Shown piece after piece: positions 1 to 7,300 of a DNA stretch of 10,059 bases. Position 1 is the first letter of the stretch, and each line of letters starts with the position of its first letter. Source of the stretch: JAVBSX01 sp031549145 (GTDB taxonomy: Bacteria > Planctomycetota > Planctomycetia > Pirellulales > Thermoguttaceae); NCBI GenBank assembly GCA_031549145.1, contig JAVBQI010000123.1:1-10059 (forward strand), written 5' to 3'. The translations under genes and the position numbers were made by a program. The notes beneath the pieces were generated by a model. It searched no databases. It saw only the letters and a program-made list of their open reading frames with translations, and had not been told where the DNA came from.

Positions 1-67
1 CAAACACCCCACTCCCTGCCGCCACGTTTGGGGCGGGTTTGCGCGCCCCACCCGCCCCTTTCGGGGC
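1..67. terminator. GC-rich competing hairpins downstream of the GH10-like gene
   Basis: Two overlapping palindromes are visible. GGGGCGGGT (30-38) pairs with ACCCGCCCC (50-58) in a perfect 9-bp stem. GCCCC (54-58) can instead pair with GGGGC (63-67) around a TTTC loop. Both use the bases at 54-58, so only one can form at a time. They lie just after the stop of the minus-strand gene at 111, where a terminator is expected, but no clear T-tract follows on that strand. Calling it a terminator is inference; it could also be a protein-binding palindrome or a repeat element cut by the window edge. Confidence 0.35.
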
Positions 68-78
68 GCGGCTCCGAT

Positions 79-100
79 TTGATTCTTATTCGATTCTTAT
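79..100. repeat. 11-nt tandem direct repeat (two copies)
   Basis: TTGATTCTTAT (79-89) is followed directly by TCGATTCTTAT (90-100), differing at one base. It sits between the GH10-like stop codon and the GC-rich hairpins. No function can be read from it. Confidence 0.6.
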
Positions 101-110
101 CAGAAAACCA

Positions 111-1619
111 TTACTCCAAATAGGCTTTTCGCAGAGAGGCGATTTTCCGGAAAGCCGGCTTCATTTTGCCGACGGCATCAATCAGTCCGGAAGAAGACAA
201 GTACGACATCGGATCGTTGTGCTCCAGCGAATCGGGATCGATCAGCTGGTTCCAAAAAATCCCTTGCACGTTGCGTTTGGTAAAAAACATGAGCAAGGCC
301 CGATTGGCCCACTCTTGTTGGACTTGTGTGTCCCAGGAAAACGAAAAATCGTTGTTCCCGTCCGCGAAGTCCTCGGCATCCTCCTGATCGCTCGGAACGG
401 AAAGGGAAACGAAAATCCGCTTTCCGATGTTGCTCCAGTTGTCGATCATCCGCCCGAGAATCACCGGATCGCGCGGGAGCGAGCTTCGATCGGCCAGCCC
501 GATGTTCAACTCCAAAATAAAAGCGTCGATTTCCTTCGTCAAACCGAGCGAATCGGCGATCGCGATCAACGGCAAAGGGCAGTCGTTTTTCCGGTAATAA
601 TCCCCCCACGGCTGGTCGATACCGACAATGACCGAACCGGGAGCGCCCGCGTTTTTCACTTCCTTGGCCAGACTGCTGACCAAAGCAATGCCCCGACCGA
701 TTGAAAAGCCGCAGCTCGGGCACGAAAAAAAACGGTTGGAAATCACCCAATGCTGACTCTTGTCCCGGAACAGTTGAACGAACATCTTCGCGTATTTGAG
801 CGCCGCGTTTTCCAAAAAATCCCGTTCGTTGAGCTTCCGGAGCGCCCATTCCGGGATCATGTTCGACTCGAAAGAGAGAATCGGGCCGATGATGTTTTTC
901 AAGCCGAGCCGTTCGCCCATGTTCAAACGGCCTTCGACGAGATCCCAGCGGTATTTTCCCTGCTGGGGTTCGACTTCCCTCCAACTCGGCGTCGCCCCGA
1001 GCAGTTGAAAGGTTTCCCCCAAGATCGACCTGAGCGGTTTGTACTGCCAATACGAATCGATCTGAGCTCCGACATTCGCGAAGACCCCCAAGGGGATCGG
1101 GATGCGGCGCTGATTTTTTTGGCGGATGATAATCGATTGCTCGATATACTGATTGGCCAATTTGGTCCCCATCTTGCTGATGATCCGCAAGAGTTCGGCG
1201 GCCTGGGCATCGGTTGAGGGAGAGTATTCGTCGGAGGTCACCATCTTGCCGAAACGGACGAAAAGCTGGTGCACCTCGGCCCGAAGCGCCGACGAAGGGG
1301 AAAAACCGAGCATTTGCCATTCAAAAAACCGACGCTGCAACCGCCCCAATTCCCCCCGGCCGAGCTCCTTGAGCAAATGGTACGGCTCTTCCCGTTGACG
1401 GAGCGTATCGGTCGATTGCGTCAAAACTCCGAATCGCTTGTGCAAGACCGGAACATGCAACGTTCCCGATTCCGCCGTTTCCGGCCGCAGCGTCAAAATA
1501 TTCCCCTCCAAGCTCACTTTCGTCGGCCGCGGAGCCCGTCCCCAGCCGGCAAAATAGGCCTGGGAGAAAAACATCGGCGGGGTAAAAATCTCCGGAATAC
1601 GGAAGGAAAGTGAAATCAT
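111..1619 (-). CDS. GH10-like (xylanase-fold) protein, probable altered active site
   Basis: 502 residues, complete. Residues 211-260 match the GH10 xylanase pattern: W213-x-x-V-E-P, Q-x-G-x-Y-x-W (220-225) and P-E-W (256-258). E370 in 'FILEL' aligns with the catalytic nucleophile of the 'TELD' motif. F455-W456 followed by D461 and K487-P488-A489 match the C-terminal barrel signature. The acid/base site, normally a Glu after Asn, appears to be R296 in 'WVISNR' (291-296), and the histidines of the usual G-H-x-L-V-W-H motif are replaced in 'GPILSF' (245-250). Residues 1-180 hold a beta-rich start and a helical segment, an arrangement I associate with planctomycete GH10-like proteins. No signal peptide is seen, so it is probably cytoplasmic. 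The start is the ATG at 1617-1619 with no clear Shine-Dalgarno site. It may be a retuned enzyme or a non-catalytic carbohydrate binder; true xylanase activity is doubtful. Confidence 0.75.
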   Translation of the reverse strand: MISLSFRIPEIFTPPMFFSQAYFAGWGRAPRPTKVSLEGNILTLRPETAESGTLHVPVLHKRFGVLTQSTDTLRQREEPYHLLKELGRGELGRLQRRFFEWQMLGFSPSSALRAEVHQLFVRFGKMVTSDEYSPSTDAQAAELLRIISKMGTKLANQYIEQSIIIRQKNQRRIPIPLGVFANVGAQIDSYWQYKPLRSILGETFQLLGATPSWREVEPQQGKYRWDLVEGRLNMGERLGLKNIIGPILSFESNMIPEWALRKLNERDFLENAALKYAKMFVQLFRDKSQHWVISNRFFSCPSCGFSIGRGIALVSSLAKEVKNAGAPGSVIVGIDQPWGDYYRKNDCPLPLIAIADSLGLTKEIDAFILELNIGLADRSSLPRDPVILGRMIDNWSNIGKRIFVSLSVPSDQEDAEDFADGNNDFSFSWDTQVQQEWANRALLMFFTKRNVQGIFWNQLIDPDSLEHNDPMSYLSSSGLIDAVGKMKPAFRKIASLRKAYLE

Positions 1620-1655
1620 GTATCAAGGAATCGGGAAACAAAGATCGAAAAAAAT

Positions 1656-1686
1656 GAAAAAAACGAGCCGCGTACTGCGTACGCGG
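1656..1686 (-). terminator. Rho-independent-type terminator after the LRR gene
   Basis: Read on the minus strand, CCGCGTAC, loop GCA and GTACGCGG form a perfect 8-bp stem (1668-1686), followed by CTCG and seven T residues (1657-1663). A second T-run lies just beyond. It is placed after the LRR gene stop at 1768 and before the GH10-like start at 1619, so those two genes are probably separate transcription units. Confidence 0.6.
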
Positions 1687-1723
1687 AGCGAGCGGACGAC
1701 CATCTCCTCTCCCGCGTACGCAG
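1670..1723. repeat. GCGTAC heptad pair with an inverted copy
   Basis: GCGTACT (1670-1676) and GCGTACG (1677-1683) are tandem 7-mers. CTGCGTACGCGG (1675-1686) recurs inverted as CCGCGTACGCAG (1712-1723), a perfect 12-bp inverted repeat with a 25-nt loop. This larger hairpin competes with the short terminator stem. The 148-bp spacer holds no gene. Confidence 0.6.
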
Positions 1724-1767
1724 CTCAATTGCGCATTTTATTTTTGACGGTTGATGATTCGGATTTC

Positions 1768-2721
1768 TCACGGAATTTGATCATGTACGAGGCAATCGGG
1801 CAACGCCGCGCGAAATCGGGCGTCCCCTTCGGGAGTAACCTTCGTTCGGGTGATATGCACCTCTTTCAAGGTTTTCAATTCGGCGAGGGCCTCAAGCCCG
1901 GCATCGGTCAATCCGGTTCGCCCGAGATGCAACCATTCCAACTTGCCGAACGGTTTCAGTCGTTCGACGACCGCGTCGGTGATTGTGCAATTGTCGAGGT
2001 TCAACCAGCTCAATTCCGACAGCGGGGCGAGAAAATCGATCCCGGCGTCGTCGATTTTCGTCGTGTACAGGTTCAGCCGCTTCAAATGCGGCAGCTTCGC
2101 CAATTCACGGAGCGTCGGATCGCCGATGCCGGTGTTGCTCAGGTCCAATTCCCGGAGCGAAACCAGTCCGGCGAGCACCGGCCCGGCCGCATCGGAAATC
2201 GCCGTCCCGCCAAGGCGAAGTTTCTGGAGCGATTTCAGTCCGCCGAGCGAAGCGACGCCTCCGTCGGTGATCTTCGTTTCGCCGAGGTACAGCTCTTCCA
2301 AGGCCGTGATTTTTCCGACATCGGCGAGTGCCGCGTCCGTGATCTTCGCCTTGTCCAGATATAGGATTCGCAAGCCGGACAACCCTTGCAGCGGCGCCAA
2401 ATCGCCGCTTTCGAACGCTTGGTCCAATTTGAGCAGCTTCAGCCCTTTCCAATCGGGGAGCGATTTCAGGATCGCGGCCGTCGCCGCCGTTCGGGTCAGG
2501 TCGATCGATTTCGGCGAACCGTCCGCGGCCGGGACGATTTTCGCTCCGAGCCGTTCCAGTTCGGCGAGCGGTCCGGTCGCCGAGGCGGCTTTCGACGCGG
2601 CGTCCGGCTCGTTTTGTCGCGGAACCGCAGCCGGTTGCGGCTCTTCTGGTTTCGGGGCGGGACAGCCGGAGCAAAAAACGACCGCGACAACGAAAAACGA
2701 AGAAAGAAAAACGGGCTTCAT
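1768..2721 (-). CDS. Leucine-rich-repeat lipoprotein
   Basis: 317 residues, starting at the ATG at 2719-2721. A short hydrophobic N-terminus ends in C17-S-G-C20, a lipobox-like site with Cys instead of the usual Leu at -3. A Pro/Glu/Ala-rich linker (about 21-50) follows. From residue 117 to 308 there are eight uninterrupted repeats of exactly 24 residues, starting at 117, 141, 165, 189, 213, 237, 261 and 285, on the pattern L-x-x-L-x-L-x-x-T-x-I-T-D. Two looser copies occupy about 70-116. Such repeats build a curved solenoid for protein binding, so a cell-envelope scaffold or receptor role is inferred; the partner is unknown. No enzymatic domain is present. It lies 103 bp after yraN, has its own candidate promoter, and is followed by a hairpin/T-tract. 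No Shine-Dalgarno site is visible. Confidence 0.85.
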   Translation of the reverse strand: MKPVFLSSFFVVAVVFCSGCPAPKPEEPQPAAVPRQNEPDAASKAASATGPLAELERLGAKIVPAADGSPKSIDLTRTAATAAILKSLPDWKGLKLLKLDQAFESGDLAPLQGLSGLRILYLDKAKITDAALADVGKITALEELYLGETKITDGGVASLGGLKSLQKLRLGGTAISDAAGPVLAGLVSLRELDLSNTGIGDPTLRELAKLPHLKRLNLYTTKIDDAGIDFLAPLSELSWLNLDNCTITDAVVERLKPFGKLEWLHLGRTGLTDAGLEALAELKTLKEVHITRTKVTPEGDARFRAALPDCLVHDQIP

Positions 2722-2791
2722 ATTGGGGGGAAAGGGCAGAACAATCGAATTGTCGGACGAGATACGATATTATCGAGTACGCTCCTTTATC

Positions 2792-2820
2792 TCTATAATC
2801 GATCCGTAGGGAGATTGCAA
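2792..2820 (-). promoter_or_regulatory. Candidate sigma70-type promoter for the LRR gene
   Basis: On the minus strand, TTGCAA (2815-2820) and TATAGA (2792-2797) are separated by exactly 17 nt; each matches its consensus at 4 of 6 bases. It lies between the yraN stop and the LRR start and predicts a leader of roughly 65 nt. The spacer also has two small palindromes, ACAAT-CGA-ATTGT (2741-2753) and CGATA-T-TATCG (2765-2775), in the predicted leader. Confidence 0.45.
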
Positions 2821-2824
2821 GTTC

Positions 2825-3343
2825 TCATTCCGAAATTTCCGAGGCGTTGAACGCGTCTTCGTAATGTCCGACGACCGGTTGTTCTCCCAAGGGCCAGACG
2901 ATTGACAAAACATCGAAACGAACATTGCGGTCCCAAAGCCGCTTTTTGCGGATGTATTCTTCCGCCATATTCATGATCCGACGTTTTTTGGGCTCGGTAA
3001 TCACTTCCCAAGGGAGCCCCGCCGCATCGGTACGCCGCGTTTTCACTTCGAAAAAAACGATACACTCATCCTTTTGGGCGATGATATCGATTTCGCCGAT
3101 CGAAAATCTGAGGTTTAGCGCGAGAATGCGGTATCCCTTGGCCTTCAGATAACGGACAGCGAGGTTTTCCCCTTGCCGTCCGAAAATGTCTTTTTCCCGC
3201 GGCCCTTTGCGTTTTCGGACACGCCGCGGTTTTTGCCCCTGTCCAAGCGGATCGGCCCATTCCCAATAAATCCCCTTCAAAAACTCCCGACAGCGGACGA
3301 GGGCGGCTTGCAGAAATGATCGAATCGGATTCCGGGATTGCAT
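2825..3343 (-). CDS. yraN: YraN/UPF0102 family nuclease-fold protein
   Basis: 172 residues. The UPF0102 core covers about 53-165: F-G-R-Q-G-E-N-L-A (54-62), G83-E84-I85-D86, then F-F-E99-V-K101-T-R. D86 together with E99-x-K101 is the PD-(D/E)xK nuclease-type site characteristic of this family, which is related to Holliday-junction resolvase folds; the biological role is unsettled. Family members are usually near 120 residues. Here about 50 extra N-terminal residues precede the core, with a basic patch at 38-50 (R-R-V-R-K-R-K). The ATG at 3341-3343 is preceded by AGGAG only 2 nt away, with GAGG further up, so the start is plausible but not certain; no other Met precedes the core. It begins 19 bp after the nitroreductase stop, suggesting co-transcription. 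Confidence 0.9.
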   Translation of the reverse strand: MQSRNPIRSFLQAALVRCREFLKGIYWEWADPLGQGQKPRRVRKRKGPREKDIFGRQGENLAVRYLKAKGYRILALNLRFSIGEIDIIAQKDECIVFFEVKTRRTDAAGLPWEVITEPKKRRIMNMAEEYIRKKRLWDRNVRFDVLSIVWPLGEQPVVGHYEDAFNASEISE

Positions 3344-3362
3344 ATCTCCTGTCCTCTATCCT

Positions 3363-4037
3363 CTACTTTACCCATTGCACGACCTCTTGCATCGATCGCC
3401 GGGTCTTTTCTCGTTTCGGCGGTTCCTTGCGATACCCGAACGAGACCATGCAACCGACGCCGTACTCTTCGCCATCAAGCACACCCTGCTCGATCAGCAG
3501 CGTTTCGAGCATCGCCTTGGGAAACCCTTCGCAGGGGCACGAATCGATCCCGAGCAAGGCCGCCGCGTTGAGCATGCTGCCCAAAGCGAGATAACATTGC
3601 CGCGCCGCCCATTCGAAACAGGCCCGTTCGTTGCCGATGATCTCAAAATCGCTTTTCAGGAACGTGTCGTACTTTTGCGTCCGGATCATCCGCATCTCGA
3701 CCGGCCAATGCTGGGTCTCCAACATGATCGTCTTCTGAATGTAATCGGACTGCGGGTACATCGCCGTCGGCTTCCGGGTTTGGATCACGACGAAATGACT
3801 CGCTCCGGGCAACTGGGTTTGCGTGCCCCAACAGATCGCGCGAATCGCCTCCCGGAGGTCCGGGTTTTGGACGACGAGTAATTTCCAGGGTTCAAACCCG
3901 AACGAACTCGGGGCGAGCCGGGCGGCTTCGAGAATGCACTGAAAGTCCTCATCCGGGATTTTCCGCTCCGGATCGAATTCCTTGCAAGCAAAACGAAACC
4001 GCATCGCATCAAGAATCATTTGGTGTTTTTCAGACAT
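3363..4037 (-). CDS. NfsB-type FMN-dependent nitroreductase
   Basis: 224 residues, close to the ~217 of E. coli NfsB. These flavoproteins use NAD(P)H to reduce nitroaromatics, quinones or other acceptors; the natural substrate cannot be read from sequence. Family features are the N-terminal R-F-R-F-A-C-K-E-F-D (13-22), which contacts the FMN phosphate, P43-S44-S45 with E49-P50-W51, the helix before G163-I-D, and S199-F-G-Y-R (199-203) followed by a basic tail (K211-R214). Three Cys at 140, 148 and 167 plus C169 in 'CPCEG' are unremarkable but could be redox-sensitive. I chose the ATG at 4035-4037 because AAAGGA (4044-4049) sits 6 nt upstream; a 29-residue extension to 4124 is out of character with the family. 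No signal peptide, so cytoplasmic. Confidence 0.9.
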   Translation of the reverse strand: MSEKHQMILDAMRFRFACKEFDPERKIPDEDFQCILEAARLAPSSFGFEPWKLLVVQNPDLREAIRAICWGTQTQLPGASHFVVIQTRKPTAMYPQSDYIQKTIMLETQHWPVEMRMIRTQKYDTFLKSDFEIIGNERACFEWAARQCYLALGSMLNAAALLGIDSCPCEGFPKAMLETLLIEQGVLDGEEYGVGCMVSFGYRKEPPKREKTRRSMQEVVQWVK

Positions 4038-4060
4038 TTTTCGTCCTTTCGCCGACCGTC

Positions 4061-4107
4061 GGGCGCAGGCCGACGCGTCTCCAGGAATCAAAGGCCGGTC
4101 TGCGCCC
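4061..4107 (-). promoter_or_regulatory. Leader hairpin upstream of the nitroreductase
   Basis: GGGCGCAGGCCG (4061-4072) pairs with CGGTCTGCGCCC (4096-4107): 11 Watson-Crick pairs plus one G-U wobble, with a 23-nt loop. It lies 11 nt upstream of the Shine-Dalgarno site and has no T-tract after it. An attenuator or translation-control role is inference; an operator or structural repeat is possible. Confidence 0.4.
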
Positions 4108-4124
4108 CGGCGATACAGCGTCAA

Positions 4125-4145
4125 AGGCTATAGACTATAGGCTAT
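4125..4145 (-). repeat. Heptanucleotide array, ATAGCCT family (3 units)
   Basis: On the minus strand three 7-mers run in register: ATAGCCT, ATAGTCT, ATAGCCT. On the plus strand this gives three CTATAG palindromes exactly 7 nt apart (4128, 4135, 4142). It lies in the long spacer upstream of the nitroreductase. The same 7-mer recurs at 4379-4406 and 8871-8891. Confidence 0.75.
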
Positions 4146-4173
4146 AGGAATACGTTTGCAAATCCGAAACGAC

Positions 4174-4182
4174 AGTATAGCA
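4174..4182 (-). promoter_or_regulatory. Candidate extended -10 promoter for the nitroreductase
   Basis: TGC-TATACT on the minus strand fits an extended -10 (TGn plus a 5/6 match to TATAAT). No good -35 is found at the expected distance, where the palindromic element at 4192-4260 begins. If used, it gives a leader of about 130 nt containing the ATAGCCT array and the leader hairpin. Confidence 0.35.
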
Positions 4183-4191
4183 ATAAATTCC

Positions 4192-4260
4192 GTCATTCCC
4201 GCGCGGCGGGAATCCATAGTGAAAACGTATTCTATAGATTCCCGCCTACGCGGGAATGAC
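4192..4260. repeat. 69-bp nested palindromic element (GTCATTCCCGCG type)
   Basis: The ends are a perfect 12-bp inverted repeat: GTCATTCCCGCG (4192-4203) and CGCGGGAATGAC (4249-4260). Inside, GGCGGGAATCCATAG (4205-4219) and CTATAGATTCCCGCC (4232-4246) pair at 14 of 15 positions around a 12-nt loop. Each end is also a small hairpin, ATTCCC with GGGAAT (4195-4213 and 4238-4257), the pattern of the Neisseria dRS3 element. The motif is widespread in bacterial intergenic DNA as a REP/MITE-like repeat. No transposase is present, so any mobility would depend on one elsewhere. Confidence 0.75.
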
Positions 4261-4378
4261 GAAAGGTGTGGCTCAAATTTTTTGCACAGATCAGCAATTT
4301 TTTACAAATGCTAAGCGAAAGTAAAAAAACCTGTTTTGAATTCCGCATGATTCTATAAACCTGACGGTATATATTACT
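4261..4378. other. AT-rich spacer with no recognised feature
   Basis: The rest of the 404-bp spacer between the nitroreductase and GH127 genes. It is more AT-rich than the rest of the window, with no open frame of note, no strong hairpin and no recognisable RNA. It contains the 3' flank of the GH127 gene, but no clear terminator is visible. Confidence 0.5.
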
Positions 4379-4406
4379 ACAGCCTCAAGCCTGCGGTCTA
4401 TAGCCT
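4379..4406 (+). repeat. Heptanucleotide array, NNAGCCT family (4 units)
   Basis: Four consecutive 7-mers stay in register: ACAGCCT, CAAGCCT, GCGGTCT, ATAGCCT. The last unit is identical to units in the array at 4125-4145 on the opposite strand. It lies 35 bp after the GH127 stop. Confidence 0.7.
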
Positions 4407-4441
4407 CTCGCTCATTTTTCGGTGTCTCGTCGATTGACGTT

Positions 4442-7300
4442 TTATTTGTTTTCACCCGGTTGTTCGACGGGAAGTACCTTGCCGTAAAACCGAACGTTCG
4501 CCACCCGGCAGGCCAACGCCTCCGAATCCAGTTTGGGGTTCCCTCCCAGGGCGATGGCGAGCGATCGGGTCGGCATCGTTTCCGGAACGCGGAGCTCGCC
4601 GATCCGATTGCCGTCCAGGAAAAGTTTCCATTTTCCTTCCTGCTTGACGACGGTCAACTTGTACCATTTTTTCAGCTCGAAAGCGACCGGCGAGGTCTTG
4701 CCTCCGCCGGGACCTTCCACGGACCCGACGAGCTTGCGGTCCGGAGAAACGTAAACGCGCAACGGATCGTCGTTCGAAAACGTCCAGGCGCAAACGACCT
4801 GGCCGAACGGACGACCGGCCGGGATGTATTCCTCCACGAGAAAATCCAACGTGAATGTGAAGTCTTCCGCGGGAAACCAAGGGAACGTGTAGACGATTTT
4901 GCCGGCTTTGCCATCCAAACGCACGGCCGTATCCGGCTTTCCGTCCGGTCCCTCGGCCGGGCTCGTCCCGGAAACCGTTCCCAGTTCGCCGACCGTGGGG
5001 GCCGGTTGTCCCGCGAGATCGTCCGAAACGACGACGAGCTCGGGCCCGACACCGATTCGTGCCGGCGCGAAATCTTCCACTTTGGACGACGGCAACGAGG
5101 CATCGACGGAAAAATTTCGCGGCGGATCCTGGCTTTCGGTCGATCCGAAAGCATTGGTGAGAATCAATTTCCAAAAATATTCCTTGCCGGGAACGAAACG
5201 GCTCGTCTGATCGGCCGGCAAAAGAATCCGTTTTTGTTCGTCCCGACCGGCTTTCGTCCGGAGAATCTCGTTGCTGAAATCCGGCGTGTCGGCAACGACG
5301 ATTTGATATTCGTAGTCGTCCGGATCGGTCAAACGCCGCCAGGAAAACGGGATCACGCCCGGGGCAACACGGGTTCCCGGACCGGGAGCGTCGCAGGCGG
5401 GAATCGGGGGAACGATTTCATGGGCAGCCAACCAAGAAGCATAGGTCGTTCCCAGCGAACCGGCGGAGGCGAAATCGCACAACACGAGCGGCGGGGTGTT
5501 CCCCTCGCCCGGGAGGGTCGCCAAAAGCCACGGAGCGTATTCGCCGAAGACTTCCTTCCGCGGATTGCGCGGCGGGATGACGATCGCGGCACTTTTCAGT
5601 TTCGCCGGTGTCAGGACGGGGATCGCATCGCTTTCAAACGCGTTGAAACGCTGATCGTAAGCCAGCAGCAAGGGGCCGCGGTAGACCGAGATTTTTCCGG
5701 CGGCATCCAAATCGCCGCTGATGTAACGAAGCGTCATCGGAAAATCGAGTCGGACGACGTCCCCTTTTTTCCACGTTCGCCTCACGCAGTGGTATTCGCC
5801 GGCTCGTAGCGGTTTCGAGCCGTTTTGTCCGGGCTCCGTGATCCTCGCCCCTTCGGCCCAGCCGGGAACCCTGAACTTCACGGTGAACGCCGCCGTTTTT
5901 TTCGGGCTCACCGCCACGGCGATTTTGCCGTCGCGCGGATATTCCGTCGTTTGAGTCAGCACGACTTCGTTGCCGTCGAGATCGAACGCCATCGTACCGG
6001 GACCGTAATAATTCACGATCGCTTCGGCTTTTCCGGCGGCGTCGCGGGACTTCATCACGCCCCAATCGGACACCATGCAAATGCCGCGCGGGGCATTGAC
6101 GGTGCAGCAGCTCAACTCGGGTTGCCCGGGGCCGCCCTGGTCGGCGAGCGTCTCGGTCGAGGACGACCGCCGCCCGTCCATCGGCGTGTTGTACGTACTC
6201 CAACTCCCGGAGGGGTGCTGCAGCGCCGCGGCCGCGTTGTAGGTCGCCGATTCCAGCACGTCGGCACATTCGGGCCGGCCCGTGACGCGTAACGCTTCGA
6301 CGCTCATCGCCATCCACGCGATCGTGCAGCAGGTCTCGATCTGCTGGGGATCGTACGGATTGCCGATCGCCGCCTCGAACGAGGTGAACGAACCGTTGTT
6401 GTGCATCTCCAGCTTGTAAACGCTGTTCCAGAGATTCATGAATGCGGTGAGGTAACGCTCGTCCCCCGTCAACCGGTAAAGTTCGGGCAGCGTGAGGATG
6501 CCGTGAATGCACTCCCAGCGGGGCGAAGGGAGCCGGTAATACTCCGTCCCGTTCAAGCCGCAACGAAAAAAATCCATGGAGCTTTCCCAGTCTTCGACCT
6601 CTTCGAGCGTCTGGGCAAGATAACGTTCGTTCCCGGTCAGTCGATACAGTTGGCAGAGCGAGGTGGAGATGGCGAAATTCGTTTCCGGCGGCGGCATTTC
6701 CTTGATCCTCTTGCCGGCATCCATGAACGTTCGGCAGATGAAATCGGCGGCACGGATGGCGCAATCGAGCGCGGCCTGCTCGCCGGTTCGTTCATGCCAG
6801 CTCAGCAGCGCGGTGATCGCATGGTAATGCCCCCAGAGATCCCAGCAGACCAACAGGCGTTCCTGCTTCGGGTACGGCCCGAGATAACCGTCTTCGTCCT
6901 GGCGGGCGATCAGTTCTTCCATCACGACGCGGACCGTGTTATGGAGTTCCGGATCGTCGGAAAACCGCAGCGCAAGAACCGCGTTGGTGAGATATTTTCC
7001 GATGTATTCGCATTGCCACGGCACATAGGGCGGAAAGAGGCTCGTTTTCGGCTCGCGTTCCCGGATGTCGGTGACCGTCACCATTTTCGGGTTGGCCTTG
7101 GGGAGCCGAACGACCCAGTTGGCGGCATTGTTATCGATCCTTTGTCCCATCGGCCCCTGCAAACGCAACGCCAGATTCGGCATCGTTTCGTAAATCAACG
7201 GTTTTTTATCTTCGACCGCATGACTAGGGCGGGCCCCGACCGCAAGAATGATGCAGCCGCATAAAACCACCGCGACGGATCGGACAATGCTGTTTTTCAT
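4442..7300 (-). CDS. Secreted GH127/DUF1680 beta-L-arabinofuranosidase-like enzyme with FN3-like and LamG-like domains
   Basis: 952 residues. Residues 1-28 are a signal peptide, with probable cleavage after S-H-A28; L-C-G-C16 is a weaker lipobox alternative. GH127 covers about 35-635. In characterised GH127 a Cys acts as nucleophile within a Zn-Cys3-Glu cluster; here E322-T-C324-C325 and C398-C399 supply those ligands, and E309 in 'TSFE' is the best acid/base candidate. Other family landmarks are 'YNTPMDG' (370-376) and 'RGPLLLAYD' (541-549). A FN3-like strand domain spans about 640-735. A LamG/concanavalin-like domain (about 785-945, with W880? replaced by 'KKWYKLTVV' at 877-885) likely binds carbohydrate. 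Inferred role: removing beta-L-arabinofuranose from plant or algal polymers outside the cytoplasm. The ATG at 7298-7300 is chosen because the signal peptide starts there; a 44-residue upstream extension lacks family character. No strong Shine-Dalgarno site. The upstream 136-bp spacer shows no convincing promoter. Confidence 0.88.
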   Translation of the reverse strand: MKNSIVRSVAVVLCGCIILAVGARPSHAVEDKKPLIYETMPNLALRLQGPMGQRIDNNAANWVVRLPKANPKMVTVTDIREREPKTSLFPPYVPWQCEYIGKYLTNAVLALRFSDDPELHNTVRVVMEELIARQDEDGYLGPYPKQERLLVCWDLWGHYHAITALLSWHERTGEQAALDCAIRAADFICRTFMDAGKRIKEMPPPETNFAISTSLCQLYRLTGNERYLAQTLEEVEDWESSMDFFRCGLNGTEYYRLPSPRWECIHGILTLPELYRLTGDERYLTAFMNLWNSVYKLEMHNNGSFTSFEAAIGNPYDPQQIETCCTIAWMAMSVEALRVTGRPECADVLESATYNAAAALQHPSGSWSTYNTPMDGRRSSSTETLADQGGPGQPELSCCTVNAPRGICMVSDWGVMKSRDAAGKAEAIVNYYGPGTMAFDLDGNEVVLTQTTEYPRDGKIAVAVSPKKTAAFTVKFRVPGWAEGARITEPGQNGSKPLRAGEYHCVRRTWKKGDVVRLDFPMTLRYISGDLDAAGKISVYRGPLLLAYDQRFNAFESDAIPVLTPAKLKSAAIVIPPRNPRKEVFGEYAPWLLATLPGEGNTPPLVLCDFASAGSLGTTYASWLAAHEIVPPIPACDAPGPGTRVAPGVIPFSWRRLTDPDDYEYQIVVADTPDFSNEILRTKAGRDEQKRILLPADQTSRFVPGKEYFWKLILTNAFGSTESQDPPRNFSVDASLPSSKVEDFAPARIGVGPELVVVSDDLAGQPAPTVGELGTVSGTSPAEGPDGKPDTAVRLDGKAGKIVYTFPWFPAEDFTFTLDFLVEEYIPAGRPFGQVVCAWTFSNDDPLRVYVSPDRKLVGSVEGPGGGKTSPVAFELKKWYKLTVVKQEGKWKLFLDGNRIGELRVPETMPTRSLAIALGGNPKLDSEALACRVANVRFYGKVLPVEQPGENK

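Noticed and set aside
1850..2809. 319-codon plus-strand frame rich in Ser/Arg
   Set aside because: A mirror of the LRR gene; its regularity comes from the repeats on the other strand.
4038..4441. Possible CRISPR array or small RNA gene in the long spacer
   Set aside because: Repeats are 7-nt units or a single palindrome, without the regular long repeat and unique spacer pattern of CRISPR; no promoter-terminator pair of a small RNA is clear.
4460..5809. 449-codon open frame on the plus strand
   Set aside because: It lies wholly antisense to the GH127 gene, with composition typical of an opposite-strand shadow and no recognisable domain.
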